A stretch of DNA of 64,000 nt. Source: Acanthochlamys bracteata (taxonomy: Eukaryota; Streptophyta; Magnoliopsida; Pandanales; Velloziaceae). The DNA is taken from NCBI GenBank assembly GCA_019914995.1, contig CM034133.1, positions 2,852,001 through 2,916,000 of the forward strand, written 5' to 3'. A program made the translations under genes and the position numbers. Shown piece by piece: positions 49,001-61,069 of the stretch. The notes beneath the pieces were generated by a model, which saw nothing but the letters and a program-made list of their open reading frames with translations, was not told the DNA's origin and ran no database searches. Within the stretch, counting starts at the first letter, position 1; every line of letters begins with the position of its first letter.

Positions 49001-52000
49001 TTGTTTGGCTGTTCATGTGATCGAGAAAGTCATACTTGAAAACACCCAAGAAATATGTGAAGACATCTTGTTTGCTTGATAGTGAGGAATGGTATTAGGC
49101 CTTTTACGCGCTTGCTTAGTTTATTGAACAACATTGAAATTATGTTATTGGGTATTATTTTTACTTGCTATCCTCTACTAGATAGTAGCTATGCAGATGA
49201 GAGGCACCATATGCATAGGCTTCATAAATTACAAATCGTTAGTTTTTAAGCAAAGTTTCAATAGTTTTGATTATCTTTAGCTTTAAGTTATTGAGGTCCT
49301 TAGATTCTGCAAAACCTAGTACTTCGGATCAACGCACTGTAGAATTTAGTGTGAAACAATTTAAGGATCACCTATATAAGGTGATTGTGGCTAATAGTTG
49401 CAGGAAACATTATCTAGTAGTGAATAAAAGATTCTAAGTATTGGCTAAGTATTACCTTTTTTATAAGTGTTTGGTATACCTTTCATCTGGGAAGTCATTT
49501 CAGACGTGAGATGAACTAGCTACTCAACTACTCTTGCAGGGCCTTGATGCATCTGAAGATACTGAGGAGCTATCTAGAGAAGAATTAGGTCGACTTGTAG
49601 CTTCTCGCTGGACTGGGGAAAATTATGTGAAACAAACAAATGAAGTAGAAAAGATTGAAGAAGAAAAGCTTGAAGAGGATCATGCTAAAGATACCAACAA
49701 AGATGACTTTGACGGTGGCTATGGGTCAGAAGCTGATGATGCTAATGATGAAACCACTGAGGATGTCAGTGATGATGAATATGAGGAGGATCGCGTTCCG
49801 TCTGATGGATCATATATCCCTGATGCAGATGAGAAAATTGATATTTCAGGTTTTCTCTGCAACCTCCATTTGGGAGAAGCTCTTATTATTCTTATTTTGT
49901 TTGGTTTATTATTCTTAGTTTGTTTGGCATTCTTGTATATATATATAATGCGTAATGGATTTTTGAAAAATGTATTATTAATTTCAATACACAAGTTTGT
50001 TGCTATTCTTACAGATATATCTCCAATTAGCCAGTCCTGGTTAGCCAAGATTAAGCAGAAAGTCAAGAATGTATTACAAAATTTTAAGTATTTCAAAAAC
50101 CCAGTGGATTTATCAGGTGAATGACCTTTTACTTATCATGGCAGCATACAAGGGCTAAAGATAAGTTAATATCTTACTTATATTCTGGCAGAGGCTGCAC
50201 GTGTTCGGAAAGAATATCATGAGGCAAGCTCAAAGCTGTCCAAAACACAATCGAGGATATCCAAGTTGACTGAAAAGTTAAAGCATGATTTTGGTGAGTA
50301 GTTTGTGATGTATGCATTGACCTTCACATTAGCAACTGTTTCACCTTGGTTTATTACTTAAACTTCAAAACACTAATTGTCTCAGTTTTTCTCTGCCTAC
50401 ATTGCTCCTTAATGTTGTTTCATTGATTTTACATGCTTATGCTTTATACTTTGAGATGCCATATGCTGACTTCATGTTCTACTCTAGGTATGCCTTTCCA
50501 GTCTTCTCCTAGTCTTGGTATAAGTGATAATAGGACTACGGAGGTGTGTGCTTTGTTTTTGAAAATCGAGGCTCCTCTGATTGTGTGATTTCATGATATC
50601 TATAGTGATTGAACACTTCTGATTGTTGATATGACATGATGTATGATGCGGCTATGCTACTATGGGTGGAAAATATTGCTATTGCCTGGACATAGGACCA
50701 TAACTTTGAGATCTAAGCTGAGGATATTAGATCTAGAGGTCATGATTAAAAGTAAGAAAGTTTGATGTTGGTACAGGATGGAACTGATCAAAGAGTCATT
50801 TTTTATAAAACAGCAGGTCGTTAAAAGCATAAACATCACTACCTTGCATGCTACTGTGAGACGGATGGACAAGAACTAGTGTTAGCTTTAATGCCTTTTG
50901 TATTTGTGAGGAGTTATTTATTTGTTTCTGTTACTTTTTTTAGAGTATGCCTAACTCAGTTTTTCTGCTTAGGGAAGGAGAAAGAGTTCTATTCTTTCTA
51001 TGATCAGTGCTTCGAGACTAAAGAAAACAAGTGCGTATCTTCTGACTTACTATTTACATTTTTCACATTAGTGCTCAGTATTTCGCTTATGCTATGACTT
51101 TTGTTGCTATTGATTGCAATGGTATATGTAAGTAGTTTATTATTCTAATTTCTATATTCCATTTTCAACTTATTGCCAAATATTCACTTAAGCTCTTGAC
51201 TTCTGATGCTTCTAGGTATACATACAAGGTTTGCCCATTTAAGCAAGCTTCTCAGGTTGAAGGCTACAGTACATCCCAGTTGGGGTATGTTGTGCATATT
51301 GGTTGAAATTGCTACTTAATATATATTTGGAAGATATGACATATTTTCAACTTTTTCCATCACGTATTTTGTTGTATGTTTTCTGTTTCATTAGAATTCC
51401 ACTAGTGGTCTCACTTTCTGATGTATATAGAAGCATATATATAATTCTCTTCCAGGGTTGCTGTTTCTGCACCAAGAAAATGGATGGCAATTTAAACTTC
51501 TTTAGAAGATATTCAAGAAAAGTAATTTTTGGTAAACGTTTTACTAATTGGATGTGAAACTTCAATCTTAGATCATTGACAAGGTTAAAATGGTTTTCAA
51601 AAACCTCCTGTATTGAGAAAACTGTCATACTGTGCTACTGGTTTCATAGCCCTTGCCTTTGAAGGGTTCACTGATATTTAAACTCATTTAGTTCCCCTTT
51701 ATTTCGTCTTAGGCACTGGGATAAATTTGAAGATTCTTACAAAGCGATGCTATTCTCACGTGGGGATAGGTGCTGGAATGGTCCTGATAGGAGCTTGAAG
51801 GTATTGTATCTGTCGGGTGATTTGCTTGGATAAAATATGCACAAAGAAAGGTTCTCAATATGTAATTTCTCCAGGTTAAGCTTAGGTGTGGCCTAAAGAA
51901 TGAGCTAATGGATGTTGATGAACCAAGCAGATGCGAGTATGAACATCATCCCAATTCGATTCAAATTCCTCTGTTTTTTTTTCTTTTAATATTTATTATT

Positions 52001-52238
52001 TTCCTTTTCTCTTTTCTTGTTTCATTGTGCTTACAAAAGTTTCCATCACTTTCAGATATATAGCTTTCCTGTCAACTCCCGCAGTATGTCTGGAGGAGAG
52101 ATTGAAGGTATCTTACCTGATATTTGATTACCAGGGCATTTATTTGTCTTACTCAATGATTTTCATGTATTTCAGGAACTTGAGCAAAAACTTGAACAAC
52201 TCAATTCAGGCCCGCCTCAAAACCATGACGAGCTGTGA
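46065..52238 (+). CDS. Glucosidase II beta subunit (ER glycoprotein quality control)
   Basis: Seventeen exons with consistent phases: 46065-46173, 46259-46372, 46528-46623, 47035-47274, 47747-47922, 48448-48540, 48649-48699, 48784-48876, 49540-49849, 50015-50116, 50192-50293, 50973-51030, 51216-51284, 51713-51800, 51875-51936, 52056-52107, 52176-52238; 625 residues. It begins with a signal peptide ([18 protein letters not shown]), then the cysteine-rich LDLa-like N-domain ([29 protein letters not shown]). A long acidic coiled-coil middle follows, then a mannose-6-phosphate receptor homology domain ([16 protein letters not shown] to SRCEY), and it ends in HDEL, the ER-retention signal. In the family, the beta subunit retains and activates the catalytic alpha subunit, which trims glucose from N-glycans in the calnexin cycle. 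The Arabidopsis homologue PSL4 is needed for immune-receptor (EFR) maturation. No lesions. Confidence 0.95.
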
Positions 52239-53749
52239 GGTCTTCTATAAACAGTGCTAGATAATTAAGCACACCCGAAATCATCAACCATAAACACAGG
52301 TGATCAGAAGATCTATTTATCTAAGGTCAAAAGTTGGTTAGTGATCAGAAGCCATGAAGAGATCCCACATTTGAAGTTTTTAAAGATTCTTCAGGCTTGA
52401 TATACTTTTAGAGAAGTTCCAACGTAGATTAAGAGTTTCAGGCACTATGGTATATGAGAGGACCTAATTCATTTTATTTATGACATAGCTTTGCCTGATA
52501 TAATGAACTTAGAAGTAATAGAAATTTGGTTCTTCTCTCATTTCTGTTAAGACATGATTTACATATGACTTAAATGCTTATTCCTTTGCGACTGGTCAGA
52601 GCATCCTGTACTGTGTTCTGTACGTCTTCAGTTAGCCTCTCTTTAGAGCTCCGACAATCCTGTAAGTACTTACTGGTTTATTTAGGATTGGTTAAAGGTA
52701 GACTTTCGCATCTTTCTAGAGCGCAGTTCCAGAAATTATACATTCATATTGAATATTTTTGAAAAGCTCTGGTTTCTGGATCTTTGACTAAAAGACCGCC
52801 CATTTTTTTATTCCAGAAAATAGAGAACATCAATTTCAGATAGAGGAAAATTTGATTCAAAAGTCATGTTTTAATTAGAAGAAGAAACTTTATTTTTTTC
52901 TTCGAGTTTTGAGTTTAGTTACTTTACAATTGCAGTTATTACTCTGAAGTTTATTTTTATTTTAATATCAAACTCTATTTTTATTAAATTTAACTCTAGA
53001 TTTTATTTTATATATTTTAAATATCATTCTGAATTTATTTTTATTAAAATTTATCATTTTCTAAATTTTTTTCTTATAAAATTTACTTTATAAGAATTAT
53101 TTTTATATAATTACAACACAACCAAAAATGTACTTCCAACATGTTTGCAGGTTAAAACTAAAAGGAGTTTCTTTTTTGAGTTAAAATTTGGTTGAATTCT
53201 GTGAGTAACCTCTTTACCACTAAATATTAATAGCAAAAGTCTTCTCCATTTTGTGTCCTTACTCTTTGACAAATCTATATATATATATTATGGATTGAAC
53301 TCAACGTCACAAAACAAAGACAATAAGCTTTCAATATTTGGTTTGCAACCTTTGTTCTGATAATGTGAACAGCAATGAAGCTTGTTTGGATAGATTTGAT
53401 TATTAATGGCAAGAGATAACGGAAAAAGGTAAGGAATCAAACATGCTTGGAACATAAGTCATTCTAGAGAGGAGAACAGTCGATGCACATAAGAAATTAT
53501 TAGAAAAAGTTGAAGAAGGTTCCGTGGCACAATCCGTTATTCCCATTCAAGTGTGTTATGACTCAAACACAACCTAACTTAACCTTTTCAGGTCCTCCAA
53601 CCTTACCTTCCTTTTTGGCAAGTCCACGCCCCTAATATGACTCTTTGGTCCTCGCAAGACGTTTCAATTACTTATCATTTTAAGTACATACTTCGTAATT
53701 TTAAATAAATTATTTATATATTTTTTAAATATTTTAGATATAAAATATG

Positions 53750-54176
53750 TAGGGAAAGGATAAATGCACTCTAATTTTTATACACATTCTAGTGCACTCC
53801 ACGGTCGTTTGTAGCCGTGAAGACCTTCAAATTCAATCTCTACCGTTGAATATGAAGAACTACGAGTCGTTAATATATTACAAAATTTCATCTCGATCGG
53901 ACTACGAATAGATATTCATCCGATCACTTAATAATGATGACACAAATAGTAAAAATTAACAAAATATATATATCTCATATTTTAGTCATCTTGATCAAGT
54001 GACCGGATGAAGGTCTATTCGTAGTCCGATCGAGATAAAATTTTGTCAGTACGATAACGACTCGTAGTTCTTCATATTCAACGGTAGAGATCGGATTTGA
54101 AGGTCTCCACGGCTACAAACGACCGTAAAGTGCGCTGGAGTGTGCATAAAAGTTGGAATGCCTCTATCCCTTCCTA
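53750..54176. mobile_element. Long-inverted-repeat (foldback) MITE, copy 2, with intact TSD
   Basis: 427 bp that can fold end to end. The left arm runs TAGGGAAAGGATAAATGCAC ... ACGGTCGTTTGTAGCCGTG ... TCGATCGGACTACGAATAGA, and the right arm is its close reverse complement, ending TATCCCTTCCTA. An exact AATATG duplication flanks it (53744-53749 and 54177-54182). It shares core words with the element at 26482-26873 but has much better preserved arms, so it is younger. It sits about 300 bp upstream of the pyruvate kinase start. No coding capacity. Confidence 0.88.
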
Positions 54177-54367
54177 AATATGTATAGCGTATACTTTTAT
54201 ATATATGAATCTTAATTTTTTAATTTATTTTCTAAATGTTTTTTAAATATTTAATTTATCATAAGAAACTCGAAACGTCTCTATCTCCGAAATAAATTAT
54301 CATATTCCTTTATTGCAAAATTTCATTATCGTGTTCCCCAGGAGTAACACAACGTAACACCAGCTCC

Positions 54368-54375
54368 TATAAATA
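54368..54375 (+). promoter_or_regulatory. Candidate TATA box of the pyruvate kinase copy
   Basis: TATAAATA 104 bp upstream of the start codon, at a usual distance for a plant TATA box given a leader of about 70 nt. Support is positional only. Confidence 0.45.
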
Positions 54376-54471
54376 TGGTCTTGCTATTTATGTTGTAGTT
54401 TTATCTTTGTTGCTTTCGGCTTCTTTGTGCTGCTATCTGCTGCAAATTTTTTTCGAGTTTTGTTTGGTACA

Positions 54472-57400
54472 ATGGCGGCCGCCGCGGTGGCAAACGGTGA
54501 TGTGGCGGCGGCGCGGAGGATGAGGCCGAAGACGAAGATAGTTTGCACATTGGGACCTGCGTCACGGTCGGTCGAGATGATCGAGAAGCTTCTGCGAGCC
54601 GGTATGAATGTTGCCCGGTTTAATTTCTCCCATGGATCGCATGAATATCATCAGGAAACGCTCGATAATCTCCGGCAGGCAATGGAAAATACAGGCATTC
54701 TGTGCGCTGTCATGCTTGACACCAAGGTCTCTCTGTCTTTCGGTTTTGCATCTTTCTTTGTTAAAAATTGTTTTTGGTTTAATGTTTGGTGTTTTTTAGG
54801 TGTTTTATGTTTTATTTGGTTTTGTTCATTGCTGATCTCTTGATGCAGCTAATGTAGATTCGTTGGTTTCGAATTTTTCTGGTTCAGGAATTTTTTATTA
54901 GGGATTTGGTTTTCTGATTTCTTTTATTTTTTATGGTGACTAGGAGTGTCAAAGTTTTGGTTTCTCCTTTCAATTTGGGGTTTTAAACTTTGTACGAAGA
55001 ACAACAAAGAGTATGTTTGTGCATATCTTATATTCTCTTCTTTGTTACTTGTTTGTTTGTGGCTATTCAGCTTTGTAGTTTGGCTTGATTAGGTTTGTTT
55101 GTATCTTTTTTTTTTTGGGTCTAGTTGAGAAGTCTGATCTTCGAGCTTTCATACAATTTTCTCCTAAATTATATGTTATATTACTATAATAAATGGAGTC
55201 AAGTTCTAATTTTGTTATATTGTATAGGAGAGTACTCTGTGATTTGAGAATGTGTTCCTGTTTGTTGTTTTGGGTACTTCTTTATTTCGATCTTATATTT
55301 AACATGTAATGGAACAGAAGATGAAAACAAATTAGCGGCGAAGTTGTTACTGTAACTTAGTAAGTGATAGTGACATCTGAGCAAGCTAACAACTAAGCTA
55401 AGCAGACAGATACAACAGAGCTGAACGTTTCGAATAGCATCTTTACAAGACAAATCTGATAAAGACAAAAATCAACCTAGATGACTTGAAGATAGAAAAA
55501 CCTGTGCTATGATTTTTATTTCTTCTTCATTATTTTTCAAAATAATATGGAGTTCACTTCCTCCAAATGTTTGATTTTCTCTTCACTATATTGGACCCTA
55601 TGTGTTTCTCTATTACCGTCATTATTCTGTAGATTTTAGATGTCTTCATATTCATGTTGACATAGTTGAATTGGTGCTTGAATGATTCTCCAACTTTTTC
55701 AGACTGTTAGTTTGAGTTCGCTTCAATTGGTTGTTCAGTACCTTACATGCATAAGTTTGCTCCGAATATTTTCTTCAATTTTAATTAAAAAGTACCCACA
55801 AATATTAAGAAATGATAAACTTTGTGTGAGTTCACTTGCTTTGCAGAAGCTCGATGTTTTAAGTATTCCTTACTTGGCTTCTTATGTATGTGATTATGTT
55901 AAGTTTAAGACTTTAGTTCTCTAATTTTTGAGTTTGAAACAAATATATGTGGTAGTTTCTGTGGCATTTGGTGAGCGTCTGATAGCATCGCATTCAGAAT
56001 CTTGAGTCGTTCTGATGCATCCATTTGCAAAATGCTTCTAGCAGATATTGTTATATGTATGCTTATTTCCAGTATTAGTTTACACATTGCGGCACTTTTT
56101 CTGAAATATTTCCTGTATTTCTTTTGAGATGTCTGATGGGTAATCATGTCTATGGATGTATACAGGGTCCAGAAATTCGCACTGGGTTTCTAGAAGATAG
56201 CAAACCAATTCGTCTGGTGAAGGGTCAAGAAATTACTATCTCTACAGATTACAGCGCTAAGGGTGATGAGAACATGCTATCCATGAGCTACAAGAAATTA
56301 ATTGAGGATTTGAGCCCTGGAAGTGTCTATGTTCTGATGGGACAATCACACTGACGGTGCTTTCTTGTGATAAGGAGAACAGTCTGGTTCAGTGCCGCTG
56401 TGAGAACTCAGCTACTCTTGGTGAAAGGAAAAATGTCAATCTCCCTGGTGTCATTGTGGATCTGCCAACGCTAACAGAGAAAGACAAGGAGGATATCATG
56501 AAATGGGGCATCCCTAACAAGATTGATATGATTGCTTTATCGTTTGTACGGAAAGGTTCTGATCTCATGGAGGTTAGGAAGCTTCTCGGAGGACATGCAA
56601 AGACCATCATGCTGATGTCTAAGGTAAAAACCTGTAGTTGCTTTAATGAACTTTAACTCGTTATACTATGCTAAAATGTTCACACTATCTGCAGGTGGAA
56701 AATCAAGAAGGTGTGGCCAACTTTGATGGCATACTTGCTAACTCGGATGCTTTTATGGTTGCAAGAGGAGACCTAGGAATGGAGATCCCAATTGAGAAGA
56801 TCTTTTATGCACAAAAGGTTATGATTTTTAAATGCAATATACAAGGGAAGCCTGTCGTCACTGCAACCCAGATGTTAGAATCGATGATAAAGTCTCCACG
56901 CCCCACACGTGCAGAAGCAACTGATGTGGCAAACGCTGTCCTTGATGGCACCGACTGTGTCATGCTTAGTGGAGAGACAGCTGCTGGTGCTTACCCAGAC
57001 CTTGCTGTTCAGACAATGGCCAAAATTTGCTTGGAAGCTGAGTCCTATGTTGATTATGGAGACGTCTTCAAGAGACTCATGAGCTTGGCTCCAATGCCAA
57101 TGAGTCCATTGGAGAGTCTTGCCTCATCAGCTGTTCGGACAGCTAACTCGTGCAAGGCGTAACTTATCTTGGTCCTAACCCGTGGAGGAAGCACTGCTAA
57201 ACTTGTAGCTTAAGTACAGGCCACCGATGCCAATCTTATCTGTCGTAGTTCCAGAGATAATGACGGACAATTTTGACTGGTCATGCAGTGATGAGTCCCC
57301 AGCAAGGCATAGCCTTATATTTAGGGGATTAATGCCAGTTCTCAGTGCTGGATCAGCAAGAGCCTCGCACAGTGAGGCCACAGAAGAAGCCCTTGAGTTT

Positions 57401-57498
57401 GCCATCCAGCACGCCAAGATGATGGAACTTTCAAGCCTAGAGATGCTATTGTTGCTTTGCATCGAGTCGGAGTTGCATCTGTTTTGACTGTCAAGTAA
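54472..57498 (+). pseudogene. Cytosolic pyruvate kinase, reading frame broken at four or more sites
   Basis: Pyruvate kinase makes pyruvate and ATP from phosphoenolpyruvate and ADP. Exons by homology: 54472-54726, 56166-56623, 56695-57498. Exon 1 (MAAAAVANGD..., KTKIVCTLGPASRSVEMIEK, MNVARFNFSHGSHEYHQET) is intact. Exon 2 reads GPEIRTGFLEDSKP but loses about four bases at 56328-56330 (SPGSV then DGTITLTVLSCD in another frame). Exon 3 has the catalytic region [14 protein letters not shown] and [23 protein letters not shown]. It then has an in-frame TAA at 57160, a one-base insertion at about 57210 and another shift near 57418-57421. The proper C-terminus (IVALHRVGVASVLTVK, stop 57496-57498) follows. 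Splice sites and residues are otherwise well kept, so decay is recent, or errors are clustered. The start is taken at MAAAA because the family leader is short. Confidence 0.85.
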
Positions 57499-58159
57499 CT
57501 AATTAGCGGATGCAGATTTTGTGGGAACAGTTTTGTAGCTGGTTGTACGTTCTTAGTTGTATCTGTTTGTCCTTGTTGTATATTATAACCTAATGGCTCG
57601 CTTGTCTTAGGTTCTCGACATACCTTTGTCGCTGTTCTCAGCATTTTGAGCTAAAAATGTAATTGTATTTTTGACTATTTTATATATGATGATGAGTTAT
57701 GTTCTTATCAAGCTCACTCCATGATTTTCTTCACATGAACAAATGCATTTTGCTTTAACTGAATAGTTTCTGACATTTTCTGTATGTGACCTGTTTATCT
57801 CCTCCTATATCCGATTCATTTTTTTCTACATATAAACTACAAATTTTTTTTCAGAGCTACATGTGAAAACAGATCATTCAACATTGGACATATTTCGAAA
57901 TCGTCTTTAAAAACTTTGAACGCCAAATAGAATAAACATTCCAATAACATCACAACATCAAAATTTTCAGGTTACGTGTTAAAATATAAAATAAATAGCG
58001 ACTCCAATTACTGTACAGCAACTAACTACTCCTAAGAGCCAGACTATGTACATAACGAACAGTGAGCACGATAGAATTCGAAGAACAGTACGGTTATTTA
58101 AAAGCCACAAAACCCTGTGATGTATTCTGAGATGAGGTTGAGTTAGAAGCTGCAGTAGT
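57499..58159. other. Shared 3' flank between convergent pyruvate kinase and RING genes
   Basis: About 660 bp between the kinase stop (plus strand) and the RING gene stop (minus strand). AT-rich, with no extra gene; it would hold both 3' UTRs. Confidence 0.6.
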
Positions 58160-59149
58160 CTAAGACCGCGAAGAAGAGAACAATCCAGCGAAAGGCCAAA
58201 GGCGAAATCTCCTTCCACTTCTTCCGTTGCCACCATTGCTGCCGTCCGCATTACTATCACTTTCCGCTCTGTTGCTATTAGTATATGCATTAGAATCTTT
58301 CGAGCCCTCGGTAGGCAACTGATACCGACAAACTGGGCACGAACTATGCATCCCAAGCCACGGCAACAAGCATTCACTATGAAACTTATGATTACATGGC
58401 ATTTGTTTAGCTTCACTACCAATCTCAAGTTCTTCCAAACACACAGAGCAGCCTATGTTCTCATTAATCTTCACTGTAGGCAACGCCTCAACTGCTTCCT
58501 TTTGCGCTGGAGGAGTGCCGTATCTGTTAGGGTCATTATCTGCCAAGTGCTGCAGCAAGGCATCCAAACCAGGACCAAGAAAATAATCCCCAAAATTGAT
58601 GCCTCCAGTTGAATTGTCCCGTTCTTCTCCTTCGCCAATATTAAATGATCTTTGGACAATTATAGCATTACTAAATGGATTCAACAATATAAGATGTCCT
58701 GTTTCCCTCTGCCTCCTTCTTTGTCCAGCTTCTCCTCCACTTGCCGTATCTGAATTGTCGGACACTCTGCTGCCTTCTATGCCTTGGAGCATCTGCAGTG
58801 TGGCACCACTTCGCAAGCCTCTTCTGATCAATGACTCATATTCATGGTCATGGCTACTATCATTGTTTTCACCTTCATTTTCTTCGCTTGCAATACTTCT
58901 ACGGCGCCTTGTTGAACTGTTAAGCATGCCAAACAAGACAGGTGCCCACATAGAGAGCATTCTATCAGAAGCAATGTCAGCAGCAAGATCGGCTTCAACT
59001 GCACGTGGAGCCGGAGTTCGATGGACCTGCTCCATCTCTTCGATGAAGCCATTCTTGCATCGAGGACATTTGATCTCTATCTCCATCTCTGGGCTAACTA
59101 TCTGAGAACATACATGGCACCAATATCTAGTGTTCACATTCACATTCAT
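58160..59149 (-). CDS. RING-H2 E3 ubiquitin ligase with N-terminal zinc ribbon
   Basis: A single coding exon of 329 residues. The start is MNVNVNTRYW at 59149, not the longer frame opening at 59287, because homologues begin just before the zinc ribbon. The N-terminal C4 ribbon is WCHVC...IKCPRC (Cys 11, 14, 28, 31). A basic/serine-rich middle includes LNPFSNAIIVQ and the motif INFGDYFLGPGLDALLQHLA, conserved in BCA2/RING1-like plant ligases. The RING-H2 finger is at about residues 234-274 with spacing C-x2-C-x14-C-x-H-x2-H-x2-C-x10-C-x2-C. The tail is Ser/Asn/Gly-rich. Family role: transfers ubiquitin from an E2 to substrates, and several relatives act in stress responses; the substrate is unknown. 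The region 59150-59800 probably holds a spliced 5' leader. Confidence 0.93.
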   Translation of the reverse strand: MNVNVNTRYWCHVCSQIVSPEMEIEIKCPRCKNGFIEEMEQVHRTPAPRAVEADLAADIASDRMLSMWAPVLFGMLNSSTRRRRSIASEENEGENNDSSHDHEYESLIRRGLRSGATLQMLQGIEGSRVSDNSDTASGGEAGQRRRQRETGHLILLNPFSNAIIVQRSFNIGEGEERDNSTGGINFGDYFLGPGLDALLQHLADNDPNRYGTPPAQKEAVEALPTVKINENIGCSVCLEELEIGSEAKQMPCNHKFHSECLLPWLGMHSSCPVCRYQLPTEGSKDSNAYTNSNRAESDSNADGSNGGNGRSGRRFRLWPFAGLFSSSRS

Positions 59150-61069
59150 TTTCTTCGACTTCTTTTGTTGATTGACTTCTTTTTTTCCTCTGCGATTCCA
59201 AGAGACAAAGGTAAACAAATCTTTGCCAAAGGCGTTATGTACCTTGATAAAATAATGCTCACTGAAAGATTGATGAATTAGGAACAAATCTCAGCAATTG
59301 TTACAGGGAGAACAAAGAAGAGAGATACATCACAATGATCTCTTAAATTTTCTTTTATGTACATGCTTTCTGTATCATATTAAAGAAACAACAATAAGTA
59401 TATGATTAAATGAAACTCAGAAAAAGTTACCTACCAAAAAGAAGAAAACTAAAAATGAAGAATACCTGATACAATCACTCTTCAAGATTCGGGAAAACTT
59501 CTTCAAAATATTGTTTTTTTAAATTTCGGTTCAAGGAGAGCTTCAAAACAGAGAGCTTTCAGAAAAGTTTGGTGATAGAAATCCCAAATGATAATCACAG
59601 GTTTAAATATGTATACGCAAAAACAAAGAAGAATCCAGAGAGAAAGGAATAAGCTGGTAATCTTGTACAACTCCTAGAAAGAGAAAGCCAGCCAGCCACA
59701 ACACGTAAATAACACACAGAAGTTCTAAGATATTTCTCCATCTAGAATAAATTAGAAGGAGAAAACTTGGACTCAAACTTTACCTTGTATGAAGAACATC
59801 TATGAGCCAAGAACTGAGAACGAATTAAAAGGTTGAACTTGGACGACAGAACAAAGTCTATCTGTCGAACTATAAAGGCGGATATTTCCTTTTTTGTTTG
59901 TAGTTTGCATTTAAGTGCTCTATTATACATTTTGTTATCCACGATTACCGGTTAGTATTTAGTAGTATATATCTAATTACAGAATAAAGCTCTCATTATA
60001 TAAAACGAATTTGCTAGATTTCTTTATGTTCTTAAACTAGTGTTATTTTCTAATTTATTATTTTATTATTATTTTATGCTAACTTTCGATTCATTTGTTT
60101 AAGATAGATAATGCGTGCTGACACGTTACAAGTGATATGAAGATTAGAAAGAATTGATTCCTTCTTGTTTGTTTATTTCAGTCCAACTACATTTGGTGCT
60201 GACAATAGCAACAAGCATTCCAGAAACTTCTTTTCTTATACAAATTCAGCTATTAGTCAGGAATGTAACGCGTTTAACAACACCTACCATGAATAAATCC
60301 GTGATTACACCATGAGAACAAGTGGAGAAATCTCATGATTTTCTTCCCAAAAATAACGATATGCCAGAATGGAAAAGAACTGACGAGAGCTGCAGCCGTG
60401 CAAATGCTGTGGTGGGACATTTCGCACGATTACATCTGTGTATACACACGTTTTATATATAGTTCGGGCATCATCGTCGTCTAGATATGCACGGAAGAGA
60501 TTCTGGACACATCTCAAAGAATACAAACCGTAAAGCTTGACTATAGAATGTTTCTTCGAGTCATGCAACCAACACAAGCACATATGCTTACATGTCCGAC
60601 TCTCAGTATACATGTTTGCTTACGATACGAACACTTGAAAAGCCACCAAAAAGGTTTTAAAATCAAACCAGAACTCTCCATTCTAACAGAAATCAAAGCT
60701 TCAAACATCAAAACTTCACTTCTATCAATATTACCACTTTATTTTATTTAAATGTTGACTTCTGGAAAAGCTATAAAGTACAAAAAACCTATTGCCAAAC
60801 AGTCACAGAACATATGCTGTCATCTTTCACTGCATTTACCAGAGTCTACCATTTTCTCATGTACAGTGATCAGCATAACTCCTATCACTAATTCACTATC
60901 TGCCTGTTGGACTGTATCTAACTACAGACCAACTATCAAAATACTCCAGCTAAATTCGTAAGTATGCCATTTAACTTATGTTTGGTCACTTGCATCATCC
61001 TTGAGTGCACAGGGGGATGGGCATTGTGGCATTGAAAGCCAGTTTTTCTTGTCAGTTTCAGCTTACAAC
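59150..61069. other. Promoter of the RING gene and 3' flank of the CIA30-like gene
   Basis: 59150-59940 looks like leader and promoter of the RING gene. 60305-60613 (minus) has a 102-codon frame that resembles nothing known and has unremarkable composition. No transposon ends seen. Confidence 0.4.

Larger units (their letters stand above)
52239..54471. other. Spacer and promoter of the pyruvate kinase copy
   Basis: 52239-52560 is probable 3' leader of the glucosidase gene. 52870-53120 is AT-rich and may be a decayed MITE. 53750-54176 is a foldback element (separate entry). A TATA-like TATAAATA at 54368-54375 lies about 100 bp before the ATG of the kinase at 54472. Confidence 0.5.

Noticed and set aside
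50480..50545. Extra exon in glucosidase II beta ([12 protein letters not shown]...)
   Set aside because: Exons 11 and 12 join in phase without it and match the family; the stretch would interrupt the conserved protein.
57227..57487. Separate small gene at the end of the pyruvate kinase
   Set aside because: It is the frame-shifted C-terminal part of the same kinase (VVVPEIMTDNFDWSCSDE...), not an independent gene.
8190..57498. All coding lesions being general assembly error
   Set aside because: The cycling Dof, MYB-CC, glucosidase II beta, RING and CIA30 genes in the same window are free of lesions across dozens of exons. Errors remain possible at single loci.
58596..59105. 169-codon plus-strand open frame
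   Set aside because: Antisense shadow of the RING-H2 ligase exon.
60305..60613. 102-codon minus-strand frame
   Set aside because: No recognisable motif, unremarkable composition and no splice context; treated as chance.
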